A stretch of DNA of 64,000 bases. Origin: Chloranthus sessilifolius. Its lineage: Eukaryota; Streptophyta; Magnoliopsida; Chloranthales; Chloranthaceae. A model generated the notes under the pieces. The model was given only the letters and a program-made list of their open reading frames with translations, was not told where the DNA came from and searched no databases. Shown here piece by piece: positions 23,701-38,600 of the stretch (position 1 is its first letter; each line of letters starts with the position of its first letter). A program made the position numbers and the translations under genes. The stretch spans positions 86,587,765 through 86,651,764 of the forward strand of contig CM037588.1 of NCBI GenBank assembly GCA_021018995.1. The letters are read 5' to 3'.

Positions 23701-26700
23701 ATTCATGTTCAAGAATTTATGTTTCAGCAATCACGTTCAAGCATTCTGGTTCAAGCATTCACGTTCCAGCGTTCACGTTCAAGCAAAAATGTTCAAGCAT
23801 TCAGGTTCAAACATTCAATTTCAAGCATTCATGTTCATGCATTTCACTATCTCTCAAACATTCATGTTCAAGCATTCAGGTTTAATTATTCACGTTCAAG
23901 CATTCATGTTCAAGAATTCATGCTCGAGCATTCACGTTCGAGCATTCACGCTCGAGAATTCACACGTTCAAGCATTCACGTTCAAGCATTCATGTTCAAG
24001 CATTCACGTTCAAGCATTCATGTTCAAGCAATCACGTTCAAGCCCTCACATGTAAGCATTCATGTTCAAGTGTGTCACTATCAATCAAGCATTCACGTTC
24101 AAGCATTCATGTTCATGCGTTCACGTTCAAGCATTGACCTTCAAGCGTGTAACTATTATCAAGCATTCACATTCAAGTGTGTCACTATCTATAAAGCATT
24201 CACATTCACGCTTTCATGTTCAAGCATTCACGTTCAAGCATTAATGTTTAAGCATTCACGTTCAAGCATGTCACTATCTATCAAGTATTCTTTTTCAACC
24301 ATTCAGGTTTAAGCATTCATGTTCAAGCATTCATGTTCAAGCATTCATGTTCTATCATTCACGTTCAAGCATTCATGTTAATGCATTCACATTCTAGGAA
24401 TCACATTCAAACATTCAAGTTTAAGCATTTAGCATCAAGCTTTCATGTTCAAGCATTCATGTTTGATCTTTCACGATTGAGCATTCATGTTCAAGCATTC
24501 ACATTCCAGCAAACACGCTCAAGCATTCCAGTTCAAGCATTCAGGTTCAAACATTTAGGTTCAAGCATTCACGTTTCAGAATTCGCGTTCAAGCAATCAC
24601 GTTCAAGCATTCACGGTCATGCATTCAGGTTCAAGCATTCAATTTCAAGCATTCATGTTCAAGCATTTCACTATCTTTCAAGCATTCATTTTCAATCATT
24701 CATGTACAAACATTCAGGTTTAAGCATTCACGTTCAAACATTGACGTTCAAGCATTCATGTACGAGCATTCACATTCGAGCATTCATGTTCAAGCATTCA
24801 CATTCAAGCAATCACACGTTCAATCATTCACGTTCAAGCGTGTCACTATCTGTCGAGCATTCACGTTCCAACATTCATGTTCCAGCATTCATGTTCAAGC
24901 ATTCATATTCAAGCATCCACGTTCAAGCATTCACATTCAAGCGTGTCACTATTTGTTGAGCATTCATGTTTAAGCATTCATGTTCAAGTATTCATGTTCA
25001 AGCATTCACATTCAAGCATTCAAGTTCAAGCAATCACGTCCAAGCATTCACGATCTAGCATTCACATGCAAGCAGTCATGTTCAAGCATTCAATTTTAAG
25101 AGTATGACTATCTATCAAGCATTCACGTTTAAGCGTGTGACTATCTATCAAGCAATCATATTCAAGCATTCACGTTTAAGCATTCATGTTCCATCAATCA
25201 CGTTCAAGCATTCAATTTAAGCATTCACATTCAGGCATTTACAGTCGAGCATGTCACTATCTATCAAGCATTTATGTTCAAGCATTCATGTTCGAGCATT
25301 CACGTTCGAGCATTCATGTTCATCTCACTATCTATCAAGCATTCATTTTCAAGCATTCACGATCAAGCATTCATGTTCGAGCATTCATGTTCAAGCATTC
25401 ATGTTTAAGCATTCACGTTCGATCATTCATGATCAAACATTCATGTTCAAGCATTCATTTTCAAGCAATCAGGTTCAAGCATTCAGTTCAATCATTCACG
25501 TTTAAGCATTCATGTTCAAGCATTCACGTTCAAGCATTCACATTCAAGCATTCATGTTCCAGCATTCATGTTCAAGCATTCCCGCTAAAGCGTGTCACTA
25601 TAAATCTTGCATTCACGTTCAAGCATTCATTTTCAAGCATTCACGTTCATGCAATCACGTTTAAGAATTCACGTTCAAGCCTTCATGTTAAAGCATTCAC
25701 GTTCAACCAATCTCGTTCAAGCATTCAGGTTCAAGCATTCAGGTTCAAGCATTCAATTTCAAGAGTTCACGTCCAAGCATGTCACTATCTATCAACCTTT
25801 ATTTTTCAAGCATTCAGGCTTAAGAAATCATGTTCAAGCATTCATGTGCAAGAATTCATGTTCAAGCATTCATGTTCATGCATTCACGTTCTAGCATTCA
25901 TGTTCAAGCATTCACGTTCTAGGAATCACGCTCTTGCATTTAGGTTCAAGTATTCACGTTCCAACATTCACGTTGAGGCGATCACGTTCAAGCATTCATG
26001 TTCAAGCATTCAATTTCAAGAAATTCACTATCTCTCAAGCATTCAAGTTCAAGCATTCATGTTCAAGCATTCAGGTTTAAGCATTCATGCTCGAGCATTC
26101 ATGTTCGAGCATTCATGTTAGAGCATTCACGTACGAGCATCCACGTTCAAGCATTCACGTTCAAGCATTCACACGTACAAGCATTCGTGTTAAAGCGTCT
26201 CACTATCTGTCGAGCATTCACATTCAAGCATTCATGATCAACTATTCATGTTCAAGCATTAACATTCAGACATTCATGTTCAAGCAATCACGTCCAAGCA
26301 TGCACGTTCAAGCATTCACATTCAATCATTCATGTGCAAGGAGTCCTGTTCAAGCATTCACGTTTAAGCGTGTGATTATCAATCAAACATTGATGTTCAG
26401 GCATTCACAAGCTAGCAGTCATGTTCAAGCATTCTCGTTTAAGCGTGTGACTATCTATCAAGTATTCACGATCAACCATCCATGTTCAAGTATTTATGTT
26501 CAAGCATTCACGTTCATGCATTCATGTTCATGCAATCACGTTCAAGCATTAGGTTCAAGCATTCAATTTCAAGCATTCACGTTCAAGCATGTCACTATCT
26601 ATCAAACATTCATGTTCAAGCATTCATGTTAAAGCATTCACGTTTGAGCATTCATATTCATGTCACTATCTATCAAGCATTCATTTTCAAGCATTCATGT

Positions 26701-29700
26701 TCAAGCATTTATGCTCAAGCATTCATGCTCGACCATTCCCGATCAGGCATTCACGTTCAAGCATTCATTTTCATGCATTCATGTTCAAGCGTTCACGTTC
26801 AAGCATTGATGTTCAAGCATTCACATTGAAGCATTCATGTTCCAGCATTCATGTTCAAGCATTCATGTTAAAGTGTGTAAGTATCAATCTAGCATTCACG
26901 TTCAAGCTTTCATTTTCAAGCATTGACGTTCAAGAATTCACGTTCAAGCATTCATGTTATAGCATTCACGTTCAAGCATGTCACTATCTGTCAAGCATTA
27001 ATGTTCAAGCAATCACGTTCAAGCCCTCACATGCAAGCATTCACGTTCAAGTATGTCACTATCAATCAAGCGTTCACATTCAAGAATTCATGTTCTTGCA
27101 TTCTCATTCAAGCATCGACATTCTAGTATTCATGTACAAGCGTTCAAGCATTCAGATTAAAGCATGTCACTATCAATCAAGCATTCACATTCAAGCATTC
27201 ATGTTCAAGCATTCACGTTCAAGCATAGATGATTAAGCTTTCACGTTCAAGCATTCCTGTTCAAGCATTCACGTTCAATTATTCAGGTTCAAGAATTCCC
27301 GTTCAAGAATTCACACGTTCAAGCGTGTAACTATATATGAATCATTCACGCTCAAGTATGTCACTATCTATCAAGCATTCATGTTCAAGCATTAACATTC
27401 AAGCATTCATGTTCAAGAATTAATGTGAATGCTTTCAAGAAATCACGTTCAAGTATTCAAGGTCAAGCAATCATGTTCAGGCATTCTGGTACAAGCATTG
27501 ATGTTCAAGCATTCACATTAAATCAATCACGTTCAAGCATTCCTGTGCAAGCATTCATGTTCAAGCATTCACGTTTAAGTGTGTCACTATCTATCAAGCA
27601 TTCACGTTCAGTCATCCATGTTCAAGCATTCGCGTTCAAGAATTCACGTTCATGCATTCATGTTCAAGCATTCATGTTCGATCATTCAAGTTTGAGCATT
27701 CATGTTCAAGCATTCACGTTCTAGCAATAACATTCAAGCATTCAGGTTCAAACATTCAGGTTCAAGCATTCACGTACCAACATTCACGTTCAAGCAATGA
27801 CGTTCAAACATTCACGTTCAAGCATTCAGGTTTACGCATTCAATTTCTAGCATTCAAGTTCAAGCATTTCACTATCTCTCAAGCATTCATTTTCTAGCAT
27901 TCATGTTCATGCATTCAGGTTCGAGCATTCACGTTCAAGCATTCATGTTAAAGCATTCACGTTCGAGCATTCATGTTCGAGCATTCACGTTCGAGCATTC
28001 ATGTTCAAGCATTCACACGTTCAAGCATTCCCGTTCGAGCGTGTCGCTATTTGTCGAACATTCACGTTCAAGCATTCATGTTCAGGCATTAACGTTCAAG
28101 CGTGTCATAATCTGTCTAGCATTCACGTTCAAGCATTCATGTTCAAGTACTCATGTTCAAGCATTCACATTCAAGCATTCACGTTCAAGCAATCACGTCG
28201 AAGCATTCACGTGTAAGCAGTCATGTTCAAGCATTCAAATATAAGTGTGTGACTATCTATCAAGCATTCACGTGCAAGTAGTCATGTTCAAGCATTCATG
28301 TTTAAGCATATAACTATCTAACAAACACTCACGTTCAAGTATTCCTGTTCATGCATTCACGTTCAAGAATTCACAGTCAAGCAATCATGTTCAAGCATTT
28401 AGGTACAAGCATTCACGTTCAAGCAAACATGTTCAAGCATTCACGTGCAAGCTTTCATGTTCAAGCATTCACGTTTAAGTGTGTCACTATCTACGAAGCA
28501 TTCACGTTTAGGCATTCAAGTTGAAGTATCCACATTCTAGCATTCATGTTCAAGCCCTCACATTCGAGTATTCAAGTTCTAGCAGTCACATTCAAGAATT
28601 TAGGTACAAGAATTTAAATTCAAGCATTCATGTTCTAGCATGTAACTATCTATCAAGCATTCTTTTTCTAGCATTCAGGTTTAAGCATTCACGTTCAAGC
28701 ATTCATGTTCAAGCATTCATGTTCGATCATTCACGTTCGAGCATTCATGTTCAAGCATTCACGTTTTAGCAATCACGCTCAAGCATTAAAGTTCAAGCAT
28801 TCAACTTCAAGTGTCATGCTCAAGCATTCATGTTCGATCATTCATGTTCTAGCATTCATGTTCAAGAATTCATGGACTAACAATCCAGTTTAAGCATTCT
28901 GGTACAAGCATTGACGTTCAAGCATTCACGTTCAAGTAATCACGTTCCAGCATTACCGTGCAAGCATTCATGTTCAAGCATTCACGTTTAAGCATGTCAT
29001 TGTCTATCAAGCATACACGTTCAGGCATCCACGTTCAAGTATTCATGTCCAAGCATTCACGTTCAACCATTCTCGTTCAAGCCTTCACATTCAAGTATTC
29101 ACGTTCAAGCATTCAGGTACAAGCATCCAGGTTTAAGCATTCACATACAAGCAATCATGTTCGCGCATTCATGTTCAAGAATTTACGTTTTAGCAATCAC
29201 GTTCAAGCATTCTGGTTCAAGCATTCATGTTCCAGTGTTCATGTTCAAGCAAAAATGTTCAAGCATTTACGTTTAAGCATTCTGGTTTAAACATTCAATT
29301 TCACACATTCACGTTCATGCATTTCACTATCTCTCAAACATTCATGATCAAGCATTCAGGTTCAAGCATTCACGTTCAAGCATTCATGCTCGAGCATTCA
29401 CGTTCGAGCATTCACGCTCGAGAATTCACACGTTCAAGCATTCACGTTCAAGCATACATGTTCAAGCATTCACGTTCAAACATTCATGTTCAAGCCCTCA
29501 CGTTCAAGCCCTCACGTGCAAGCATTCATGTTCAAGCGTGTCACTATCAATCACGCATTCATGTTCAAGCATTCATGTTCATGTGTTCACGTTCAAGCAT
29601 TGACGTTCAAGCGTGTAACTATGTATCAAGCATTCACATTCAAGCATGTCACTATCTATAAAGCATTCACATTCAAGCTTTCATGTTCAAGCATTCATGT

Positions 29701-32053
29701 TCAAGCATTCATATTTAAGTATTCACGTTCAAGCATTCATGTTCAAGCTTTCATGTTCAAATATTCAGGTTCAACCTTTCCCGTTCAAGATCCAGGTATA
29801 AGAATTTACGTTCTAGCATTCACGTTCAAGCATGTCACTAGCTATCAAGCCTTCATTTTCAAGCATTCACGTTCAAGCATTCATGTTAACGCATTCACAT
29901 TCTAGCAATCACGTTCAAGCATTCAAGTTCAAGAATTCAGGTTCAAGCATTCAGCATCAAGCTTTCATGTTCGATCTTTCACGTTTGAGCATTCATGTTC
30001 AAGCATTCACGTTTCAGCAATCACGTTCAAGCATTCCGGTTCAAGCATTCAGGTTCAAACATTCAGGTTCAAGCATTCACGTTCCAGAATTCGCGTTCAA
30101 ACATTCAGTTCAAGCATTAACGGTCATGCATTCAGGTTCAAGCATTCAATTTCAAGCATTCACGTTCAAGCATTTTACTATCTCTCAAGCATCCATTTTC
30201 AAGCATTCTTGTACAAACATTCAGGTTCAAGCATCCACATTCAAGCATTGATGTTCAAGCATTCATGGATGAGCATTCACGTTCGAGCATTCACATTCGA
30301 GCATTCATGTTCAAACATTCATGTTCAATCATTCACACATTCAATCATTCACGTTCAAGCGTGTCACTATCTGTCGAGCATTCACGTTCAAACATTTATG
30401 TTCAAGCATTCACGTTCAAGCGTGTCATTATATGTCGAGCATTCACGTTCAAGCATTCATGTTCAAGTATTTATGTTCAAGCATTCACATTCAAGAATTC
30501 ACGTTCAAGCAATCACGTCCAAGAATTCACACTGAAGCATTCACGTTCTAGCATTCATGTGCAAGCAATCATGTTCAAGCATTCAATTTTAAGAGTGTGA
30601 CTATTTATCAAGCATTCACATTTAAGCGTGTGACTGTCTATCAAGCATTCTCGTTCAAGCATTCACGTACAAACATTCACGTTCAATCATTCATGTTCTA
30701 GCAATCACGTTCAAGCATTCATGTTCTAGCAATCACGTTCAAGCATTCAGGTTCAAGCTTTCAATTTAAGTATTCACATTCAGGCATTTACCTTCGAGCA
30801 TGTCACTATCTATCAAACATTCATGTTTGAGCATTCATTTTCAAGCATTCATGGTCAAGCATTCATGTTTGAGCATTCATGTTCAAGCATTCACGTTCGA
30901 TCATTCATGTTCAAGCATTCTTATTCAAGCATTCATTTTCAAGCAATCAGGTTCAAGCATTTACGCTCAATCATTCACGTTCAAGCATTCATGTTCATGC
31001 ATTCACGTTCTAGCATTCATGTTCAAGCATTCACGTTCTAGGAATCACGTTCATGTATTCAGGTTCAAGCATTCATGTTGAAGCAATCACGTTCAAGGAT
31101 TCATGTTTAAGCATTCAATTTCAAGCAATTCACTATCTCTCAAGCATTCATTTTCAAGCATTCATGTTCAAGCATTCAGGTTTAAGCATTCATGCTCGAG
31201 CATCTTATTCGAGCATTCACGTTAGAGCATTCACGTACGAGCATCCATGTTCAAGCATTCACGTTCAAGCATTCACACGTACAAGCATTCGCGTTCAAGC
31301 GTGTCACTATCTGTCCAGCATTCACGTTCAAGCATTCATGTTCAAGTATTCATGTTCAAGCATTCACATTCAAGCATTCATGTTCAAGCAATCACGTCCA
31401 ATCATTCACGTTCAAGCATTCACATTCAATCATTCACGTGTAAGGAGTCCTGTTCAAGCATTCACGTTTAAGCGTGTGACTATCTATAAAACATTGATGT
31501 TCAAGCAATCGCAAGTAAGCAGTCATGTTCAAGTATTCACGTTTAAGCTTGTGACTATCCATCAAGCATTCACGTTCAAACGTCCATGTTCAAGTATTTA
31601 CGTTCAAGCATTCACGTTCAAGCATTCATGTTCATGCAATCATGTTCAAGCATTCAGGTTCAAGCATTCAATTTCAAGTATTCACGTTCAAACATTAACA
31701 TTCAAGCATGTCACTATCTATCAAACATTCATGTTTAAGAATTCACGTTCAAGCATTCATGTTAAAACATTCTTGTTTGAGCATTCATGTTCATGTCACT
31801 ATCTATCAAGCATTCATTTTCAAGCATTCAAGTTCAAGCATTCATGTTTAAGCATTCATGTTCGACCATTCACGATCAGGCATTCACGTTCAAGCTTTCA
31901 TGTTCATGCATTCATGTTCAAGCATTCATGTTCAAGCATTGACGTTCAAGCATTCACATTCAAGCATTCATGTTCCAACATTCATGTTCAAGCATTCATG
32001 TTAAAGCGTGTCAGTATCAATCTAGCATTCACGTTCAAGCATTCATTTTCAAG

Positions 32054-32203
32054 CATTCACGTTCAAGAATTCGCGTTCAAGCATTCATGTTAAAGCATTC
32101 ACGTTCAAGCATGTCACTATCTGTCAAGCATTCACGTTCAAGAATTCGCGTTCAAGCATTCATGTTAAAGCATTCACGTTCAAGCATGTCACTATCTGTC
32201 AAG
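32054..32203 (+). repeat. Exact 75-bp tandem duplication (4x14 + 19)
   Basis: Four 14-mers followed by CATGTCACTATCTGTCAAG are present twice in succession (32054-32128 and 32129-32203) without a difference. The unit includes the unusual AATTCGCGTTCAAG variant. Confidence 0.95.
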
Positions 32204-32399
32204 CATTCACGTTCAAGCATTCGTGTTCAAGCATTCACGTTCAAACATTCATGTTCAAGTGTTCATGTTCATGCAATCACGTTCAAGCCCTCATGTGCAA
32301 GCATTCATGTTCAGGCATTCACATTTAAACATTTAAGTTTAAGAATTTACATTCTAGCAATCATGTTCAAGCATTCACGTTCTATCAAGCATTCATGTT

Positions 32400-35300
32400 C
32401 AAGCATTCCCATTCGAGTGTTCGTGTTCAAGCTTTCATGTTCAAGCAGATCTCTATCTGTCAAGCGTTCACATTCAAGCATTCATCAAGTAATCATGCTC
32501 ACACATTCTTGTTTAGGCTTTCACGTTCCATCACTCACATTCAAGCCGTCACGTTCAAGCATTCAGGTTCAAGCATTCACAGTCAAGCATTCCGGTTCAT
32601 GCATTGAGGTTCAAGCATTCACGTTCAAGCATTCATGTGCAAGCATTCACATTTTAGCATTCATGTTAACGCATTCATGCTCTTGCATTCCCGTTCAAGC
32701 ATTCAAGTTCTATCATGCACGTTCAAGCATTTCACTATCTTTCAAGCATTCAAGTTCAAGCATTCATGTTCAAGTATTCACGTTCAGGCATTCACGTCAA
32801 ATTGTGTGACTATCAATCAAGTGATCACATTCAAGCATTCACGTTCAAGCATTGTTTAAGCATTAATGTTCAAGCAATCAGGTTCATGCAATCACGTTCC
32901 AGCATTCATGTTCAAGTATTCACGTTCGGGCATTCACGTTAATGAGTGTCACTATCAATCAATCACTCACGTTCAAGCATGTCACTTTGAAGCTTGTCAC
33001 TATCAATCAAGCATTCACGTTCAAACATTCTTGTTCAAACATTCACGTTCAAGCAATCAGGTTCATGCAATCACATTCTAGCATTCATGTTCAAGCATTC
33101 ACGTTCAGGGATTCACGTTAAAGCATGTCACTATCGATCAAGCATTCACGTTCGAGCACTCACGTTCAAGCATTCATGTTTAAGCATTCACGTTCAAGCA
33201 ATCAGGTTCATGCAGTCACGTTCTAGCATTCATGTTCAAGCATTCACGTTCAGGCATTCACGTTACAGTGTGTCACTATCAATCAAGCATTCACGTTCAA
33301 GCATTCATGTTCAAGCATTAACGTATAAGCAATCAGGTTCATGCAATCACGTGCTAGCATTCATGTTCAAGCATTCCTATTTGGGCATTCACATTAAAGC
33401 GTGTCACTATCAATCAAGCATTCACATTCAAGCATGTCACTATCAATCAAGCATTCACGTTCAAGTATGTCACTACCGATCAAGCTTTCACGTTCAAGCA
33501 TTCATGTTCAAGCATTCATGTTTAAGCATTCAAATTCAAGAATTCACTTTCAAGCATTCAAGTTCAACCATTTACGTTGAAGCATTCACGTTCTCTCAAG
33601 CCTTCATGTTCAAGCATGTCACTTTAAAGCGTGTCACTATCAATCAAGCATTCGCATTCAAGCATTCATGTTCAAGCATTCAAGCTTACGTATTTATATT
33701 GAAGCATTCATGTTCTATCAAGCATTCATGTTCAAACATTCACGTTTAGGCATTCATATTCAAGAATTGAAGATCAAGCTTTTGCGTTCAAGCATTCAGG
33801 TTCAGGCATTCATGTTCGAGCATTCACGTTCAAGCATTTGTGTTAAAGCATTGACGTTCAAGCATTCACACGTCCAAGTTTTCTTTTTCAAGCATTCACG
33901 TTCAAGCATGTAAATTTCAGTCAAGATTTCACGTTCAAGCATTCATGTTCACATATTCATGTTCGAGCAATCACATTCTTGCATTCACATTCAAGCATTC
34001 ACGTTCGAGCATTCAGGTTCAAGCATTCACGTTCAAGCATTCACATTACAACATTCATGTTCATGCATGCACATTCTAGCATTCAAGTTCATGCATTAAC
34101 GTTCAAGCGTTCAGGTTCAAGCATTCAAGTTCTAGTAGTCACGTTCGAGCATTTATGTTCAAGCATTCACGTTCGAGCATGTAGGTTCAAATATTCACGT
34201 TCAAGCATTTAGGTTCAAGCATTCATTTTCAAGCATTCACGTTCAACCATTCATATTCTAGGATTCATGTTCAAGCATTCACATTCAAGCATTCATGTTC
34301 AAGCATTCACGTTCAAGCATGTCACTATCTGTCAAGCATTCACATTCAAGAATTCCTGTTCAGGTATTCATGTTCAAGCTTTCACGTTCAAGCATGTCAC
34401 GTTCTGTCAAGCATTCACGTTCAAGCCTTCACTTTCAAGCATTCACACTAACGCAATCACATTCAAGCTAAAGCAATCTCATTCAAGCATTCATGTTCAA
34501 GCATTCACATTCAAAGCATACGCCTGCTGCTAGCGTTCAAGCATTCTTATTCAAGCATTCACGTTCAAGCTTTCACGTTGCAGCATGTCACTATCAATCA
34601 AGCATTCATCTTCAAGTATTCACCTTCAAGTATTCATGTTCAAACATTCACGTTCAACATTCACATTCAGGCCTTCATGTTCAAGCATTCACGTTAAAGA
34701 ATTCATGTTCAGGAATTCACGTTCGACCGTTCACATTCTAGAGTTCACATTCAAGCATTCACATTCGAGCATTCAGGTTCAAGCATTTACATTCAAGCAT
34801 TCACGTTCAAGTATTTCCGTTCAAGCATTCATGTTCAAGCATTAAATTTCAAGCATTCACGTTCGAGCGTTCAGGTTCAAGCCTTCAAATTCTAGGATTC
34901 ACGTTCATACATTCTAGTTCCAACATTCACATTCAAGCATTCATGTTCAAGCATTCACGTTCAAGCATTTAGGTTACAACATTTACATTCAAGCATTTAG
35001 GTTCAAGTGTTCACATCGAAACATTCATATTCTAGAATTCATGTTCCAGCATTCACGTTAAAGAATTCATGTTCTTGTATTCACTTTCAAGCATTCACGC
35101 TCTAACAATCGCATTCAGGCATTCACGTTCGAGCATTCATGTTCAAGCAGTCACGTTCCAACATTCACGCTCTAGCATTCATGTTCAAGCATTCACGTAT
35201 AAGGATTTAGGTTCAAACATTCATGTTTTAGCATTTAGGTTCAAGCTTTTCCGTTCAGGCATTCTAATTCAAGAATTCACGTTCAAGCATTCTTGTTCAA

Positions 35301-38300
35301 GCATTTACGTTCAATCACTCAAGTTCAAGAATTTACACTCTAGCATTCATTTTCAAGCATTCATGTTCTATCAAGCATTCACGCTCGAGCATTCCCATTC
35401 GAGCATTCATGTTCAAGCATTCACATTCAAGCAGGTCACTATCTGTCAAGCATTAACGTTCAAGCATTCATCTTCAGGTAATCATGTTCACGCATTCACG
35501 TTCCAGCATTCAGTTTCAAGCATTCAGGGTCAAGCATCCGGTTCAAGCATTCAGGTTCAAGCATTCAGGTTCAAGCATTCATGTTCAAGTATTCACGTTC
35601 TAGCATTCCCGTTCAAGAATTCCTGTTCTAGCATTCCCGTTCAAGCATTTCACTATCTGTCAAGCATTCACATTCAAGCGTTCAAGTTCAAGGATTCGCG
35701 TTCAGGCATTCATGTCAAAGAGTGTCACTATCAATCAAGCGTTCATGTTCAAACATTCACGTTCAAGCATTCATGTTCAAGCATTCACGTTCAAGCAATC
35801 AGGTTCATGAAATCATGTTCTAGCATTCATGTTCAAGCATTCACGTTCAGGCATTCATGTTAGAGAATTCATGTTCTAGCATTCACGTTCAAGCATTTCA
35901 ATATCTGTCAAGCATTCATGTTCAAGCAATCAGGTTCATGCAATCACATTCTAGCATTCATGTTCAAGCATTCACGTTCAAGTATTCATGTTCTAACATT
36001 CACATTCAAGCATTCGAGTTCAAGCCTTCACATTCAAGCATTCATGTCCAAGCATTCACGTTAAAGAATTCATGTTCGAGCATTCAGGTTCAAGCATTCA
36101 CGTTCAAGCATTCATGTCCAAGCATTCACATTCAAGTGTTCATGTTTAACCATTCAAGTTCCAACATTCACATTCAAGCATTCTTGTGCGAGTATTCACG
36201 TTGAATCGATCACAATTGAGCATTCATTTTCAAGCATTCCCGTTCAGCTTTTAGGTTAAAACATTCACGTTCAAGCATTTTGGTTCAAGTATTCATATTC
36301 AAGCATTCACGTTCAAGCATTCATATTCTAGCATTCATGTTCAAGCATTCACGTTAAAGAATTCATGTTCAAGCATTCACGTTCTAGCATTCACATTCAA
36401 GCATTCACGTTCTAGCATTCACTTCAAGCATTGAAGTTCGAGCATTCCCGTTCAAGAGTTAACGTTCCAGCATTCACGTTCTTGCATTCATGTTCAAGCA
36501 TTCACGCTCGAGCATTTTGGTTCAAACATTCATGTTCTAGCATTTAGGTTAAGCATTCACGTTCAAGCATTCATGTTCAGGCATTCACATTTAATCATTT
36601 AAGTTTAAGAATTTACATTCTAGCAATCATGTTCAAGCATTCATGTTCTATCAAGCATTCATGTTTGAGCATTCATGTTCGAGCATTCCCATTCGAGCAT
36701 TCGTGCTCAAGCATTTACGTACAAGCGGGTCTCTATCTATCAAGTATTCACATTCAAGAATTCATCAAGTAATCATGTTCAAGCTTTCACGTACCATCAC
36801 TCACGTTCAAGCCGTCAGATTCAAGCATTCACAGTCAAGCATTCAGGTTCATGCATTAAGGTTCAAGCATTCACATTCAAGCATTCATGTTCAAGCATTC
36901 ATATGCAAGAATTCACATTTTAGCATTCATGTTAATGCATTCACGTTCTAACATTCCCGTTCAAGCATTCAAGTTCTATCATACATGTTCAAGCATTTCT
37001 CTATCTGTCAAGCATTCAAGTTCAAGCATTGATGTTCAAGTATTCACGATCGAGCATTCACATTCAAGCATTCACGTTCGGGCATTCAGGTTCAAGCATT
37101 CCCATTCAAGCATTCACGATCAAGCATTCAAGTTCAAGCATTGATGTTCAAGCGTTCAGGTTCAAGCATTCAAGTTCCGGCATTCATTTTCAAACAATAA
37201 AGTTCATGCAATCACGTTCTAGCATTCATGTTCAGGCAATGACGTTTAATCATTCATGTTCAAGAATTTACATTCTAGCATTCATGTTCATGCATTCATG
37301 TTCTATCAAGCATTCATGTTCAAGCATTGATGTTCGAGCATTGACCTTCGAGCATTCCCATATGAGCATTCGAGTTCAAGCATTCACGTTCAAGCGGGTC
37401 CTTATCTTTCAAGCAGTCACGTTTAAGCATTCATCTTCAAGAAATCATGTTCACGCATTCACGTTCAAGCATTCACATTCCACAATTCACATTTTAGCAA
37501 TCACCTTCAAGCATTCAGGTTTCAGCATTCCGATTCAAGCATTCACGTTCTAGCATTGGAGGTCAAGCATTCATGTTCAAGCATTCATGTTCAGGCATTC
37601 ACGTCAAAGTGTGTCATTATCAATCAAGCGTTCAAGTTCGAGCACTCACGTTCAAGCATTCATGTTCAAGCATTCACGTTCAAGCAATCAGGTTCATGCA
37701 GTCATGTTCTAGCATTCTTGTCCAAGCATTCACGTTCAGGCATTCACGTTAAAGTGTGCCACTATCGATCAAGCATTCACGTTCAAGCATTTTACTTTGA
37801 AGCATGTCACTATCAATCAAGCATTCACATTCAAGCATTCATGTTCAAGCATTAACGTTTATGTAATCAGGTTCATGCAATCATGTGCTAGCATTCATGT
37901 TCAAGCATTCTCGTTCAGGCATCCACGTTAAAGCGTGCCACTATCAATCATGCATTCACGTTCAAGCATGTCACTTTAAAGCGTGTCACTATCAATCAAG
38001 CATTCACGTTCAAATATGTCACTACCTATCAAGCATTCAAGTTCACGAATTCACTTTCAAGCATTCATGTTCTATCAAGCCTTCATGTTCAAGCCAGTCA
38101 CTTTAAAGTATGTCAATATCAATCAAGCATTCATGTTCAAGAATTCATGTTCAAGCATTCACATTCAGGCATTCACGTCAAAGAGTGTCACTATTAATCA
38201 AGAGCTACCATTCAAGCATTCATGTTCAATCATTCACATTCAAGCAATTAGGTTCATGCAATTACATTTAGCATTCATGTTCAAGCAATCAAGTTCATGC

Positions 38301-38600
38301 AATCATGTTTAACATTCATGTTCAAGCATTTACGTTCAGGCATTCATGTTAAAGCGTATCACTATAAATCAAGCATTCACGTTCAAGCATGTCGCTTTAA
38401 AGCTTGTCACTATCAATCAAGCATTCACATTCAAGTATGTCACTACCTATCAAGCTTCCACGTTCAGGCATTCATGTTCAAGCATTCACGTTCAAGCATT
38501 CATGTTCAAGCATTCAAATTAAAGCATTTACGTTGAAGCATTCGCATTTTATCAAGCATTCATGTTCAAGCATTCACGTTTATGCATTAATGTTCAACAT
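32400..38600 (+). repeat. Array transition section, mostly 14-mers
   Basis: From about 32.4 kb new module types appear: CTATCAATCAAG 19-mers, CAATCAGGTTCATG 14-mers, and a 15-bp CATGTCACTTTAAAG-type spacer (first near 32985). Between about 33.9 and 36.6 kb, 19-bp modules become rare and 14-mers dominate, with many TTCTAG-ending variants. A short stretch at 34513-34534 (containing ACGCCTGCTGCTAGC) does not fit either module. No gene is seen. Confidence 0.7.

Larger units (their letters stand above)
9601..32400 (+). repeat. Array section A: 14-mers with CTATCTATCAAG-type 19-mers, 4-5 kb superblocks
   Basis: In this section the 19-bp modules are mostly of the CTATCTATCAAG, CTATCTGTCGAG and TTTCACTATCTCTCAAG types, and CACACGTTCAAG insertions of two extra bases are common. 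A rare anchor, AAGGAGTCCTGTT, occurs at about 17210, 22256, 26338 and 31442, always in the same module context. That gives superblocks of about 5.05, 4.08 and 5.10 kb. A second anchor, CACTATAAATCTTGC, is near 11420, 13500, 21680 and 25595. Divergence between superblocks is moderate, so I read this as an older, re-amplified part of the array. Confidence 0.8.

Noticed and set aside
31053-32093. Longest plus-strand open frame in the array (346 codons)
   Set aside because: It is the 14-residue translation of the satellite modules, equally open in neighbouring frames, with starts made by CATGTT variants. There is no sign of a gene.
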